This document shows positions 43,352 to 52,001 of a DNA stretch of 64,000 nucleotides, one piece after another. The translations under genes and the position numbers were made by a program. How positions within the stretch are numbered: position 1 is the first letter of the stretch; the number at the start of each line of letters is the position of its first letter. The notes beneath the pieces were generated by a model. That model had not been told where the DNA came from. It saw nothing but the letters and a program-made list of their open reading frames with translations, and did no database searches. This stretch comes from Mycobacterium sp. (lineage in GTDB: Bacteria > Actinomycetota > Actinomycetes > Mycobacteriales > Mycobacteriaceae). The DNA lies in the NCBI GenBank assembly GCA_025965895.1, contig JAOPWC010000174.1:118892-182891 (forward strand), read 5' to 3'.

Positions 43352-45115
43352 CTACCTCCGGTTGAGCGTCGAATCACTGGTTGGACTGTTCGTTTCGGTA
43401 TTCACTAGGCTCCCGGCGATGTGGCGAGCCGCGACGTAGCCGAAAGTCATTGCGGGCCCGATGGTTGCACCGGCCCCGGCGTAGCTGCGGCCCATCACAG
43501 CGGCCGACGCATTTCCCGCCGCGTACAGGCCGCGCACCACCGTGTCGTCTCCGCGCAGCACCCGGGCGTACTCGTCGGTGCGCAGACCGCCCGATGTGCC
43601 GAGATCGCCGAGGATGATCGGAAACGCGTAGTAGGGCGGTTTTCCCAACGGATATAGATTGGCGTTGGGCAACGTCGGGTCCCCGTAGTAGTTGTCGTAT
43701 GCGCTGTCGCCGCGGCGGAAGTCGTCGTCGTGGCCGTTACGTGCCAGCTCGTTGAAACGGGTTGCCGTGTCGGCAAGCTGCGCGGCCGGTACGCCGATCT
43801 CGTGGGCGAGTTCCTCCCAGCTGTGGGCCTCCTTGACGACCCCGGACTCCAGCCAGGTGCTCGGCACCGTCCGCCCGGTGGGGACCGGCGCGAAGGGCAC
43901 CTTGGGTATCGGAAGGTGCCCGGCCACCACATACCGGCGAATCGATCGGATATCGGTGATGAGCCAGCAGGGAATGTGCGTGACCCCGGACTTGTGCCCG
44001 TCGATCATCGCGTGGGCGAAGTCCATGTAGGGCGCCGCCTCGTTGATGAACCGTTTGCCGTCGCCGTTGACGACGAACTGCGACGGCATCATCCGTTCGT
44101 TCAGCATGAACTGCAGCCGCCCGTCGGGCCATTGGATGGCTGGAAACCACCACGCCTCGTCCAGCAGATCGGTGGAGCCGCCGACTTTTTCGCCCGCTTT
44201 GATGCCGTCGCCGGTGGCCAGCGGGTTACCGAAGCTCCAGTCGCGGTCCAGAACCGGCTGATACTGCCTGCGCCAGGCCAGATCATGGTCGAATCCACCG
44301 GTCGCCACGATCACCCCGCCGCGTGCACCGATGCGCATCGTGCGGCCGTGGCGGTCAACCACCGCGCCGGTCACCGTCCCGTCAGCGTCGGTGATCAGCT
44401 CCGTCAGCGCGCAGTCCAGCCACAACGCAATGTCGCGTTCCTTCATCGCCAGGCGCAGCCGGGCCGCCAGTGACTGCCCGATGGCCGCGATCCGCTCGCC
44501 GAATACCCTCGCCCGTAACATGCGCCAAAGCAGTTTGACCAGAACGGCTTTGCCGCGCCACGACTGCCGGACCTGGTAGAAAAGCCGAAGGTCTTTCGGG
44601 CCGAGCCAGACGCCCTTGGGAGCCAATGCCAGCGGGGCCAGCAGGTTCTGCTCCTCGTCACCGAGTTGGCGCAGATCGATGGCCGGCACATTGATAGTGC
44701 TCCCCCGCTCCGAACCACCGGGCAACTCCGGGTAATAGTCGGCGTAGCCGGGCTTCCAGACGAACTCGAACCACGCACTGGTGTGCTCGAGAAACTCCAT
44801 CATCACCGGCGCGGTGTCGACGTACTGCCGCAGCCGGGCATCGCTGACGAGCCCACGAGTGATCTGGCGCAAATAGTCGAAAATACCGTCCGCGGAAGGG
44901 ACGTAGCCTGCTCTGCGCTGTGCCGGCGCACGCGGCACCCAGATCCCGCCGCCCGACAGCGCGGTGGAACCACCGAACTGCGATGCTTTTTCCACGACGA
45001 GGGTGTCGAGACCGGACGCGTCGGCGGCCAGCGCTGCGGTCATGCCGCCACCACCCGAACCGGCCACCAGCACATCGACGCAGTGGTCGAACGTGTCAGA
45101 ACGATCGGCAGCCAT
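43352..45115 (-). CDS. FAD-binding dehydrogenase, 3-ketosteroid delta1-dehydrogenase-like
   Basis: 587 residues. VDVLVAGSGGGGMTAALAA near residue 13 binds FAD, followed by EKASQFGGSTALSGGGIWVP. The C-terminal YAFPIILGDLGTSGGLRTDE near 505 contains the Tyr/Gly active-site segment of KstD-type enzymes, and GLYAAGNASAAVMGRSY near 545 closes the FAD site. KstD enzymes introduce a 1,2-double bond next to a ring ketone. In this operon it would prepare a cyclohexenone-type ring for aromatisation before MhpA and MhpB. True steroid activity is uncertain. Confidence 0.87.
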   Translation of the reverse strand: MAADRSDTFDHCVDVLVAGSGGGGMTAALAADASGLDTLVVEKASQFGGSTALSGGGIWVPRAPAQRRAGYVPSADGIFDYLRQITRGLVSDARLRQYVDTAPVMMEFLEHTSAWFEFVWKPGYADYYPELPGGSERGSTINVPAIDLRQLGDEEQNLLAPLALAPKGVWLGPKDLRLFYQVRQSWRGKAVLVKLLWRMLRARVFGERIAAIGQSLAARLRLAMKERDIALWLDCALTELITDADGTVTGAVVDRHGRTMRIGARGGVIVATGGFDHDLAWRRQYQPVLDRDWSFGNPLATGDGIKAGEKVGGSTDLLDEAWWFPAIQWPDGRLQFMLNERMMPSQFVVNGDGKRFINEAAPYMDFAHAMIDGHKSGVTHIPCWLITDIRSIRRYVVAGHLPIPKVPFAPVPTGRTVPSTWLESGVVKEAHSWEELAHEIGVPAAQLADTATRFNELARNGHDDDFRRGDSAYDNYYGDPTLPNANLYPLGKPPYYAFPIILGDLGTSGGLRTDEYARVLRGDDTVVRGLYAAGNASAAVMGRSYAGAGATIGPAMTFGYVAARHIAGSLVNTETNSPTSDSTLNRR

Positions 45116-45119
45116 CCGT

Positions 45120-46073
45120 CTAACCCCGTGATCCGGTCGGTACCGCGGTTCTGACCGCGAAGCCGGCGATCAGCTCAGGGGCCGGGCGGTAGTAGCGCAC
45201 CTGTGTCTCGTAGGGCCCCTGCGCGGCCAGCGCGGCGAACGCCGCGACCCAGGTCCGGATTTCGTGCGCAGAGTTGCCGGCTTCGTCAGCGATGAACGCG
45301 TTGGACCAGTGGTCGAGGTCGGCGATGCGGCCGCTGTCGAGGACGTCGAGAAAGGATCGATCCCAGTCGGGGTTCAGCGGCCGCAGTGGGCTGTGACCGT
45401 GGGCGAATTCGTACGCCGCGTCCATCACCGCCGCCTGCCGGGCCGCTCGCTGCTGCGGGGTCATCGGCCGCCCGTGCACGATGCGGTCGCGGGCGCCCGC
45501 GGGGGCGGTCGCCAGGGTGGGGACGGGCGGATCGTGCGACAGCCCGCCAGATCCGATCACCAGGACCCTCTTGTCCAGAGTTGCCATGAAGGCTCCGACC
45601 GCGCTGCCCAACGCCCTCGATCGGGTCAGGGGGCCGAGAGGCGTGGCGACCGAGTTGATGAAGATCGGCACCACGGGCACCGCAGCAGCGTCGCCGAACA
45701 GTTTTTGCAGCGGTTGGACGGTGCCGTGGTCCACCCGCATGCATGTCGACGTCGCAAGGTCGATCCCGGAGTCCAGCACGGCTTTCGCGCACTCCGTCGC
45801 GACGTTATTGGGAACGTTGAGCGCACCGTCCTGGGTTCCATAGTCCCCGACCCCCTGGGCGGCGGTGCCCAGACAGAACGGCGGCATGAGTTTGTAGAAG
45901 AATCCGTTGTAGTGATCCGGCGCGAAGATCACCACAAGTTCGGGTTCGAACCGCCGCACGAATTCACGGGCGTCGGCGAGCACGGAGCCGATCTCGTCAA
46001 GGAGCTCTGGCGACGGTCCCGGCAGATTCAGCAGCGGGCTGTGGGACATACAGCACAGGGCCAGTGGCACCAT
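45120..46073 (-). CDS. mhpB: 2,3-dihydroxyphenylpropionate 1,2-dioxygenase-like (class III extradiol)
   Basis: 317 residues, the normal MhpB length. LALCCMSHSPLLNLPG at residues 4-19 gives the first His ligand, VVIFAPDHYNGFFYKLMP near 47 the second, RVDHGTVQPLQ near 113 and GSGGLSHDPPVPT near 173 the other active-site His residues. It cleaves a catechol ring next to the diol using Fe(II). ATG at 46073 has GGGAGG upstream and lies within the end of mhpA. The actual substrate need not be phenylpropionate, given the KstD-like and LLM partners downstream. Confidence 0.92.
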   Translation of the reverse strand: MVPLALCCMSHSPLLNLPGPSPELLDEIGSVLADAREFVRRFEPELVVIFAPDHYNGFFYKLMPPFCLGTAAQGVGDYGTQDGALNVPNNVATECAKAVLDSGIDLATSTCMRVDHGTVQPLQKLFGDAAAVPVVPIFINSVATPLGPLTRSRALGSAVGAFMATLDKRVLVIGSGGLSHDPPVPTLATAPAGARDRIVHGRPMTPQQRAARQAAVMDAAYEFAHGHSPLRPLNPDWDRSFLDVLDSGRIADLDHWSNAFIADEAGNSAHEIRTWVAAFAALAAQGPYETQVRYYRPAPELIAGFAVRTAVPTGSRG

Positions 46074-47676
46074 TGCCTCCCGGAGTTATACAGAGGACGT
46101 CGAAGAGTGATGTGCTCAGCTCGGGGGCGAGTTGAGCAATGCATGCGCCGGCGATGCACCGGTCGGGGCGCACAAAAAGCACGGACTCCTGATGACCGTC
46201 GAACCAGGATTTGAGCGCGCCGGTGCGATCGCCGACGACGACGACGTCGGGGTCGTCATGCCCGGTCCAGGACAGCTGACTGAGCGGGCGAGCGGCGATG
46301 AACCGGGCTCCCAACGCTTTCCACCGCTCGAACCCCTCGGCACCGAGCAGGGCAGGCGGATGGTTGTTCCAGCACACCACCGCGAACCACTGACCCAATA
46401 CGTCGTCGAGCAGGATGTTCTGCTGTTCCCGCGTGTCGACGCTGGGCTGGATGAACAGGGTGCCGACCGGCGAGGTGACCGAACGCGGTTCTGCGTGGAC
46501 GACCGCGCCCTGCTCGTAGCGCGGCATCGGTTTGAACCGCATTTCGAGCACATAGCGCTTCAGCGCGGGCACCAATGACGCGGAGCGCACGACAACGTTG
46601 CGCACCGCGGCGACCCTGCGGTTGGTGGGCGAAATGACCCGCCCGACCATCGTGGACAGATCGATCATGGCTCTGGCGTGCTTGCGCCGCTCTGTGTCGT
46701 AGCTGTCGAGCAGCGCGTCCTGCGCCTGCCCGGTGACCACCGCGGCAAGCTTCCAGCCCAGATTCGCAGCGTCGCGCACGCCGCTGTTATAGCCCTGTCC
46801 CTGCCACACCGGCATCAAGTGCGCGGCGTCACCGGCCAGCAGTAAGCGCCCGCAGCGGAACGCGCCCGCGATGCGCGAGTGGTGCGTATACACCCGGTGA
46901 CGGATCACGTCGACGCGATCAGGATGTGGCACCAGCCGTGCGAGCATGCGCCGGATAAACGCGGGATCCTCGGCTTGCTCGTCCGACTCGTCCGCATGAA
47001 TCATGAACTCGAACCGACGGATTCCGTGCGCAACCGAGATCGACGCATACGGGCGAGCGGGGTCGGCCCCCACCTCGCTGTTGGGATGGCCCAGCGGATC
47101 GTTCGCCACGTCCACGACGAGCCAGCGCGTCGGTGAGGTGGTGCCGTCGAACGACACTCCCATCAGCCGCCGCGTGACGCTGCGTCCGCCGTCGCAGCCG
47201 ACCACATAGCGCGTCTGCACGGTTGACGTGCCGCCGTCGGAGCAGAGTTCGACGTTCACCGCATCTGCGCTTTGCGCGCACGTTTCGAGCCGATGGCCCC
47301 ACGCCACCTCGACCTGGTCGAAGCGGTCCAGACCGCCGAGCAATTCGGCGTCGACCATCGGCTGAACGAAGCCGTTGCGCTTCGGCCACCCGAAACGGGC
47401 GTCGGGCGGCGCCATTTCGGCGAGCAGTCGACGCCTGCCGTCGAAGAACCGCAGGATCTGGTTGGGCACCGTGTGCGGCAGGACGCGGTCGACCAGACCG
47501 ATCGACTGGAAGGTACGCAGCGCCTCGTCGTCGAGCCCGACGCCACGCGGATAGTCGATGAGGGTCTCGCGTTCCTCCACTACCATCGTGCGGACCCCGT
47601 GCAGGCCAAGAATGTTGGCCAGGGTCAACCCGACCGGGCCCGCCCCGACGACGACGACATCAACCTCGGCCACCAC
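45997..47676 (-). CDS. mhpA: FAD-dependent 3-(3-hydroxyphenyl)propionate hydroxylase-like monooxygenase
   Basis: 559 residues from GTG at 47676, two bases after the mhpC stop. VDVVVVGAGPVGLTLANILG is the FAD Rossmann motif, VVGCDGGRSVTRR near residue 155 the DG motif, and RLLLAGDAAHLMPVWQGQG near 280 the GD motif. It ortho-hydroxylates a phenol to a catechol with NAD(P)H and O2. The C-terminus overlaps mhpB by 77 bases, an unusually long overlap; the reading frame may be original or an extension after loss of an earlier stop. It supplies the substrate for MhpB. Confidence 0.89.
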   Translation of the reverse strand: MVAEVDVVVVGAGPVGLTLANILGLHGVRTMVVEERETLIDYPRGVGLDDEALRTFQSIGLVDRVLPHTVPNQILRFFDGRRRLLAEMAPPDARFGWPKRNGFVQPMVDAELLGGLDRFDQVEVAWGHRLETCAQSADAVNVELCSDGGTSTVQTRYVVGCDGGRSVTRRLMGVSFDGTTSPTRWLVVDVANDPLGHPNSEVGADPARPYASISVAHGIRRFEFMIHADESDEQAEDPAFIRRMLARLVPHPDRVDVIRHRVYTHHSRIAGAFRCGRLLLAGDAAHLMPVWQGQGYNSGVRDAANLGWKLAAVVTGQAQDALLDSYDTERRKHARAMIDLSTMVGRVISPTNRRVAAVRNVVVRSASLVPALKRYVLEMRFKPMPRYEQGAVVHAEPRSVTSPVGTLFIQPSVDTREQQNILLDDVLGQWFAVVCWNNHPPALLGAEGFERWKALGARFIAARPLSQLSWTGHDDPDVVVVGDRTGALKSWFDGHQESVLFVRPDRCIAGACIAQLAPELSTSLFDVLCITPGGNGATGPVLYVPQPAAESAGTVARAP

Positions 47677-47678
47677 GA

Positions 47679-48542
47679 TCAGCGCCGCAGCAGGAAATCG
47701 AGATGCAGCCGGTTGAACGTCTTCGCGTCCTCGTACTGCGGCCAGTGGCCACAACCACCCATCACCTCGAACCGCGCGCCCGGGATCATCGAGGCGATCC
47801 GCCGGCCCTCGGTGACGTCTGCGGTCGGGTCGTCGCTCGTCCACAGCACCAACGTCGGCGCGGTGATAGCCCCGAATTCGGCCGGCCCGAGAAGGTTACG
47901 GGCCCGGATTTCGGGATCTTGAAGTGCCATGATGTCGCTCATCGCGGCGACGAAACCCGGTTGGCGGTATACCCGCCGGCGGCTGGCGACCAGGTCGTCG
48001 TAGGTCTTCGATTTGTCGGCCATCAGCCACTTGATGCGCGTCTGCACGGTCTCCCACGTCGGCTTCTCAGCCGCTGCCATCGATAGCGTGACGATGCGCG
48101 CCATCACCTCCGGGTCGGCCTGCGAGCCGCCCGCCGTGTTGAGCACCAGCCGATCAATACGGTCAGGGTGGTCGACCGCGGCGCGGGCGGCGACCCAGCC
48201 GCCGAGCGATTCGCCGCTGATGTGGGCGAGATCGGCGCCGATCGCATCGAGAACGGCCGTCAGGTGCTGGACGTAATGGCAGACCTCCAGCGGATGTCCC
48301 GGCTTGTCGGTGTAGCCGTGGCCGAGCATGTCGATCGACCACGTCCAGAAGTGCTCGGCGTGTGCCTCCAGATTGCGCACGTAGGCCTCGGCGTGACCGC
48401 CGGATCCGTGCAGCAGCACCAGCACCGGCAGGCCCGGGTCACCGGCGCGCAGGTAACGGGTGCGGGTTCCGCCGGCGTCGAGGTATCCCTGCGAGAACGG
48501 GACGCCCTGGAGGTCGCTCCAGATGCTCTCGTACTCCGACAC
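47679..48542 (-). CDS. mhpC: Alpha/beta-hydrolase, meta-cleavage product hydrolase (MhpC-like)
   Basis: 287 residues from GTG at 48542. LVLLHGSGGHAEAY near residue 45 is the oxyanion loop, ISGESLGGWVAA near 113 carries the nucleophile Ser, LWTSDDPTADV the Asp near 230 and GGCGHWPQYE the His near 260. It would hydrolyse the C-C bond of the ring-fission product made by MhpB. It is the first gene of the seven-gene operon, reading away from an IclR regulator. The later enzymes of the classical pathway (MhpD, E, F) are not in the window. Confidence 0.83.
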   Translation of the reverse strand: MSEYESIWSDLQGVPFSQGYLDAGGTRTRYLRAGDPGLPVLVLLHGSGGHAEAYVRNLEAHAEHFWTWSIDMLGHGYTDKPGHPLEVCHYVQHLTAVLDAIGADLAHISGESLGGWVAARAAVDHPDRIDRLVLNTAGGSQADPEVMARIVTLSMAAAEKPTWETVQTRIKWLMADKSKTYDDLVASRRRVYRQPGFVAAMSDIMALQDPEIRARNLLGPAEFGAITAPTLVLWTSDDPTADVTEGRRIASMIPGARFEVMGGCGHWPQYEDAKTFNRLHLDFLLRR

Positions 48543-48564
48543 TCGCCACCTCTCTCGCTTCGGC

Positions 48565-48579
48565 GGAAATCTAGTTCTC
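48565..48579. promoter_or_regulatory. Operator-like GGAAA-N5-TTCTC upstream of the mhp operon
   Basis: GGAAATCTAGTTCTC matches the element at 16917 in 12 of 15 bases and lies 23 bases upstream of the mhpC start. Confidence 0.4.
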
Positions 48580-48608
48580 GCGATGAGCGAGCATAATGTG
48601 CTAAAATC

Positions 48609-48622
48609 GCACACCAGTGTGC
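48609..48622. promoter_or_regulatory. Palindrome GCACAC-CA-GTGTGC between mhp operon and IclR gene
   Basis: GCACACCAGTGTGC is a perfect 6+2+6 repeat in the AT-richer intergenic stretch between mhpC (start 48542) and the IclR gene (start 48711). MhpR, the regulator of mhp genes in Escherichia coli, is an IclR-family protein, so this is the natural site for the product of 48711. Confidence 0.65.
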
Positions 48623-48710
48623 ACTATATCTAGAGCATCGCTCTCGGGGGTGACTGTGTCAAGGGACGCGGGCCCTGCCCGCCGCGGCTTACCGGCCCCA
48701 CCGTGATTCC

Positions 48711-49406
48711 ATGACCGAGGCGAAACTCGAGATCCGCGGCGGCCCCGGCTCGCAGACCCTCGCCCGTGGCCTCACCGTGCTGCAGGCGGTGGCCGCCGCC
48801 CCCTCCGGCATCACCGTGCAGGAGGCCGCTCAATACGTCGGCGTGCACCGGACCATCGCCTACCGCCTGCTGAGCACACTGGCCCAGTTCCGGTTCATCA
48901 CCAAAGGAGACGACGGCCGCTACCGCTCCGCCGCCGCCCTCGCCGTCCTGGGCGCCTCGTTCGACCACAATGTCCGCCAGCTCAGCGTGCCAACCCTGCG
49001 TGTCCTCGCCGGCGAGCTCGGCACCACCGTCTCTCTGCTTGTCGCTGAGGGCGATCAGCAGGTGGCGATCGCGGTCATCGTCCCGACCCTTGTCTCGTAC
49101 CAACTTTCGTTTCACGAAGGCAGCCGATACCCGTTGGACCGCGGAGCGGCCGGAGTCGCGCTGCTGGCTGGCATGCCGCCGCGTCCCGGCGAACGGGACC
49201 TGGTGGGGCAAACACGTAGGCGCGGTTGGGTGATCACGCACGGCGAGATCGAACCGAACACCTATGGGCTCGCGGTGCCCGTCCGTCGGCGACGGCCGTC
49301 ACCGCCCACCTGCATCAACCTCATCTCGCACCGCGAAGACGTCGTGATGCGCGGCAAGGACGCAGTCATCAAGGCCGCCGAGCAACTCTCCGGGATTCTC
49401 AGTTGA
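48711..49406 (+). CDS. IclR-family transcriptional regulator
   Basis: 231 residues. The N-terminal winged helix-turn-helix is TLARGLTVLQAVAAAPSGIT, then VQEAAQYVGVHRTIAYRLLS, near residues 16-60; the ligand-binding domain follows with VSLLVAEGDQQVAIAV. Diverging from the mhp-like operon, it is probably its regulator, responding to an aromatic acid or pathway intermediate. The next gene, a KstD-like flavoprotein, lies 28 bases downstream in the same direction, so it may be co-expressed with the regulator. Confidence 0.88.
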   Translation: MTEAKLEIRGGPGSQTLARGLTVLQAVAAAPSGITVQEAAQYVGVHRTIAYRLLSTLAQFRFITKGDDGRYRSAAALAVLGASFDHNVRQLSVPTLRVLAGELGTTVSLLVAEGDQQVAIAVIVPTLVSYQLSFHEGSRYPLDRGAAGVALLAGMPPRPGERDLVGQTRRRGWVITHGEIEPNTYGLAVPVRRRRPSPPTCINLISHREDVVMRGKDAVIKAAEQLSGILS

Positions 49407-49434
49407 GGACCGCCAGCCGAAAGGATGGGAGCCG

Positions 49435-51096
49435 ATGCCTTCCTGGCACCGCGAAACCGATGTCGTTGTTCTAGGCAGCGGCGCCGCGGGTCTCACCGCG
49501 GCGCTGACCGCGGCCGTCAACGGCGCGTCGGTCGAGGTCTACGAGAAGGCCCTCACCGTGGGTGGCACCAGCGCGGTCTCCGGTGGCATCGTCTGGATTC
49601 CTGCACATCAGCGAATACCCGGTCGCGAGCTGACGATCGCCGACGCCATGAGCTACCTGCGCGCGCAGTCCCTGGGTGCGATGGACGAGAACCTCGTCGA
49701 GACGTTCGTGCGCACCGGTCCGGCACTGCTCGACTTCGTCGAGGCGCACAGCGATACCCAGTTCGAGGTCGCGGCGGGGTTTCCGGACTACAAACCGGAA
49801 TTGCCCGGGGGGCTACCGACGGGTGGCCGGTCCCTCAACGCGCTCCCCTACGACCTCGCCCGGCTGGGTGAGTGGGCCGACCGGATCACGTCGTTTCCCG
49901 CCGACTTCAGCAACGTGGGAATCGACGCCGAAACCCGCGCCCGCATTCACGCGTCAGTTGACGATGCCTCCGGCCAAGTCTGCGTCGCCGGCACCGCGCT
50001 GATCGGCGGGCTGCTCAGGGGACTGCTCGACGCCGGCGTGGTGCCCCACACGGACGCGCGCGCGGTCGAACTGATCGCCGACTCCGCAGCCATCGTCGGC
50101 GTGCGCATCGCCCATCACGACGACAGCGTCACCGTGCGCGCCCGCCGCGGGGTCATCCTCGCCACCGGCGGCTTCGAGTGGGACACCTCATTGGTCGGGG
50201 CATTTCTGCGCGGCCCCATGCACGGGGCGGTGTCCCCGCCCAACAACACTGGCGATGGCCTGCGCATGGCAATGGCCCACGGCGCCGATCTGGCCAATAT
50301 GGGTGAAGCCTGGTGGGTGCCCATCATCGCGATCCCGGGCGACACCATCGGCGGAAAGCCGCGCAGCCGAAGCGTCCGCCTCGAGCGCACCCGCCCCCGG
50401 AGCATCATCGTCAACCGGGTCGGCAGGCGGTTCGTCAACGAGGCCGGTGAATACAACTCGATGGCAGGCGCCTTCCATTACCTCGATCCGCGGGGCGGCT
50501 ACGTCAACGATCCCGCGTGGATCGTGTTCGACGCACTGCATCTGAAGCGCTATGGCTTCCTCGGCGTAGCACCCGGTGAGCCGGTCCCGGCGTGGTTCTC
50601 GCCGTCCGCTGATCTGCGCGAGCTGGGCGAAAAGGCCGGCATCGATTCCGACGGGCTCACCCACACCATCGAGAGGTGGAACCGCCACGTGGCCAACGAC
50701 ATCGATCCCGACTTCGGACGCGGCTCGAGTGCCTACGACGGCTACTGGGGTGACGAGCGGGCTACGACCCTGGCCGGCAAGACGCTCGGCCCGATCGACA
50801 CCGCTCCGTATCACGCGGTGCCGGTGTCGGTGGGCGCAATGGGAACCAAGGGCGGACCCCGCACCGACCGCGACGGCCGGGTCCTGCACGTGAGTGGGCG
50901 CCCGATGCGGGGGCTGTACGCCGCGGGTAACGCCATGGCCGGGCCGACCGGAAAGGCCTACGGCGGGGCGGGCGGAACACTGGGCCCGGCAATGGTTTTC
51001 GGCTTCCGTGCAGGCTACGCCGCCGCCACCGGAAAAGCGCTTGAGATCGGCCATTCGCAAGACGGGGCAATGGGCGGCCCACCTCGCGTTCAGTAG
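49435..51096 (+). CDS. FAD-binding dehydrogenase, KstD/fumarate reductase-like
   Basis: 553 residues. TDVVVLGSGAAGLTAALTAA at residue 8 binds FAD, then EKALTVGGTSAVSGGIVWIP. The C-terminal YHAVPVSVGAMGTKGGPRTD near 460 and GLYAAGNAMAGPTGKAYGGA near 497 are the active-site and FAD segments. It is a second copy of the KstD-like type at 43352 but from a different subgroup (VGAMGT instead of LGDLGT). Likely an alpha,beta-dehydrogenase of a ring ketone. Its stop overlaps the convergent cytochrome oxidase gene by 7 bases. Confidence 0.87.
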   Translation: MPSWHRETDVVVLGSGAAGLTAALTAAVNGASVEVYEKALTVGGTSAVSGGIVWIPAHQRIPGRELTIADAMSYLRAQSLGAMDENLVETFVRTGPALLDFVEAHSDTQFEVAAGFPDYKPELPGGLPTGGRSLNALPYDLARLGEWADRITSFPADFSNVGIDAETRARIHASVDDASGQVCVAGTALIGGLLRGLLDAGVVPHTDARAVELIADSAAIVGVRIAHHDDSVTVRARRGVILATGGFEWDTSLVGAFLRGPMHGAVSPPNNTGDGLRMAMAHGADLANMGEAWWVPIIAIPGDTIGGKPRSRSVRLERTRPRSIIVNRVGRRFVNEAGEYNSMAGAFHYLDPRGGYVNDPAWIVFDALHLKRYGFLGVAPGEPVPAWFSPSADLRELGEKAGIDSDGLTHTIERWNRHVANDIDPDFGRGSSAYDGYWGDERATTLAGKTLGPIDTAPYHAVPVSVGAMGTKGGPRTDRDGRVLHVSGRPMRGLYAAGNAMAGPTGKAYGGAGGTLGPAMVFGFRAGYAAATGKALEIGHSQDGAMGGPPRVQ

Positions 51097-51362
51097 AGGT
51101 AAATCACGAGAATTGCACCCCACACGGTGATCAGCCAGATGTCGGTGAAAAGGCGCAGCCAACGGGGGGCGGTGCGCACTTCCATGAAGTACTGAATGAT
51201 CAAGCGCGCCTTCACCAAGCCCATTGCCAGCACCGCAATCGTGACAGGCAGGCTGGCGACGTGGGTTCCGCGCGCGTGTGCGGGTCCCAGCCACCATGCA
51301 GCGACGGTGAGCGCGCAGAGAAAGACCCATACGTAGGTGAGCCGTGCGCCTGCACTCGTCAC
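51090..51362 (-). CDS. Cytochrome c oxidase subunit IV-like small membrane protein
   Basis: 90 residues with three hydrophobic segments: about residues 9-26, 38-57 with VKARLIIQYFMEVR, and 70-89. The KARLIIQYFMEVR segment is typical of the prokaryotic COX4/NorF-type subunits. GTG at 51362 lies 4 bases after the subunit III-like gene. Such proteins assist a haem-copper oxidase or nitric oxide reductase in the membrane. No catalytic subunit is encoded in the window. Confidence 0.8.
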   Translation of the reverse strand: MTSAGARLTYVWVFLCALTVAAWWLGPAHARGTHVASLPVTIAVLAMGLVKARLIIQYFMEVRTAPRWLRLFTDIWLITVWGAILVIYLY

Positions 51363-51366
51363 CGCG

Positions 51367-51993
51367 TCACCTCATCACATAGAGCAGTGCGAAGATGACG
51401 ATCCAGAGCAGGTCCACCATGTGCCAGTACGTCGCTCCCGTCTCCGCCATGAATACTCGCCGATGTTTTCCGTTGCGCAGTTGGAGAACCACGATCGCCA
51501 ATATCACCAGACCGAGCACCACGTGAAAAAGATGCACACCGGTCAGCAGGTAATAGAACATGAAGAAGTCGTTGCGCGGGAAGGTCAGCCCCTGCCTGAT
51601 TTCCGAGGACCATTCATATCCCTTGACCACGATGAACAACAGACCGCAGCCGCTGCCAAAGACGATGCGCCGCACCGCACGACCGTGATCGTCTGCCCGA
51701 GCCGCCACCACGCCGCGTGCCACGAACCAGGAGCTGGCCAGCAGCAGCAACGTGTTGACGACGCCGATATCCAGGCTGAGATGCTGCTGCGACTCGAGGA
51801 ACACGCTTCGCTGCTGGGTGCGGTAAATCATGAAGATGATGAAGTAGGCCCCGAAGATGATCAGGTCCCCGAGCACGAACACCCACATGTTCACGTCGCC
51901 CGGCAGGTGGACACCGCCCTTCTTGGCGCCATCGCCCGACGCAGCGGCCGCGGCGTCGTCCAGAGCAGCCGCCGATCGCTCTGTATTCGACAT
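51367..51993 (-). CDS. Cytochrome c oxidase subunit III/NorE-like protein
   Basis: 208 residues. Five hydrophobic helices follow a polar N-terminus of about 30 residues: MWVFVLGDLIIFGAYFIIF, the VVNTLLLLASSWFVAR stretch, a segment with VKGYEWSSEI, FYYLLTGVHLFHVVLGLV, and the C-terminal YWHMVDLLWIVIFALLY. The last two carry the conserved His residues of subunit III. It is short, as in NorE-type proteins. Gene order III-like, IV-like, plus two other membrane proteins, without subunits I and II, is unusual. It starts 8 bases downstream of the stop of the membrane protein at 52002. Confidence 0.85.
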   Translation of the reverse strand: MSNTERSAAALDDAAAAASGDGAKKGGVHLPGDVNMWVFVLGDLIIFGAYFIIFMIYRTQQRSVFLESQQHLSLDIGVVNTLLLLASSWFVARGVVAARADDHGRAVRRIVFGSGCGLLFIVVKGYEWSSEIRQGLTFPRNDFFMFYYLLTGVHLFHVVLGLVILAIVVLQLRNGKHRRVFMAETGATYWHMVDLLWIVIFALLYVMR

Positions 51994-52001
51994 ACAGGTT
52001 C

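Noticed and set aside
41994..43439. 481-codon open frame antisense to the LLM gene
   Set aside because: Shadow of the LLM gene with no domain of its own.
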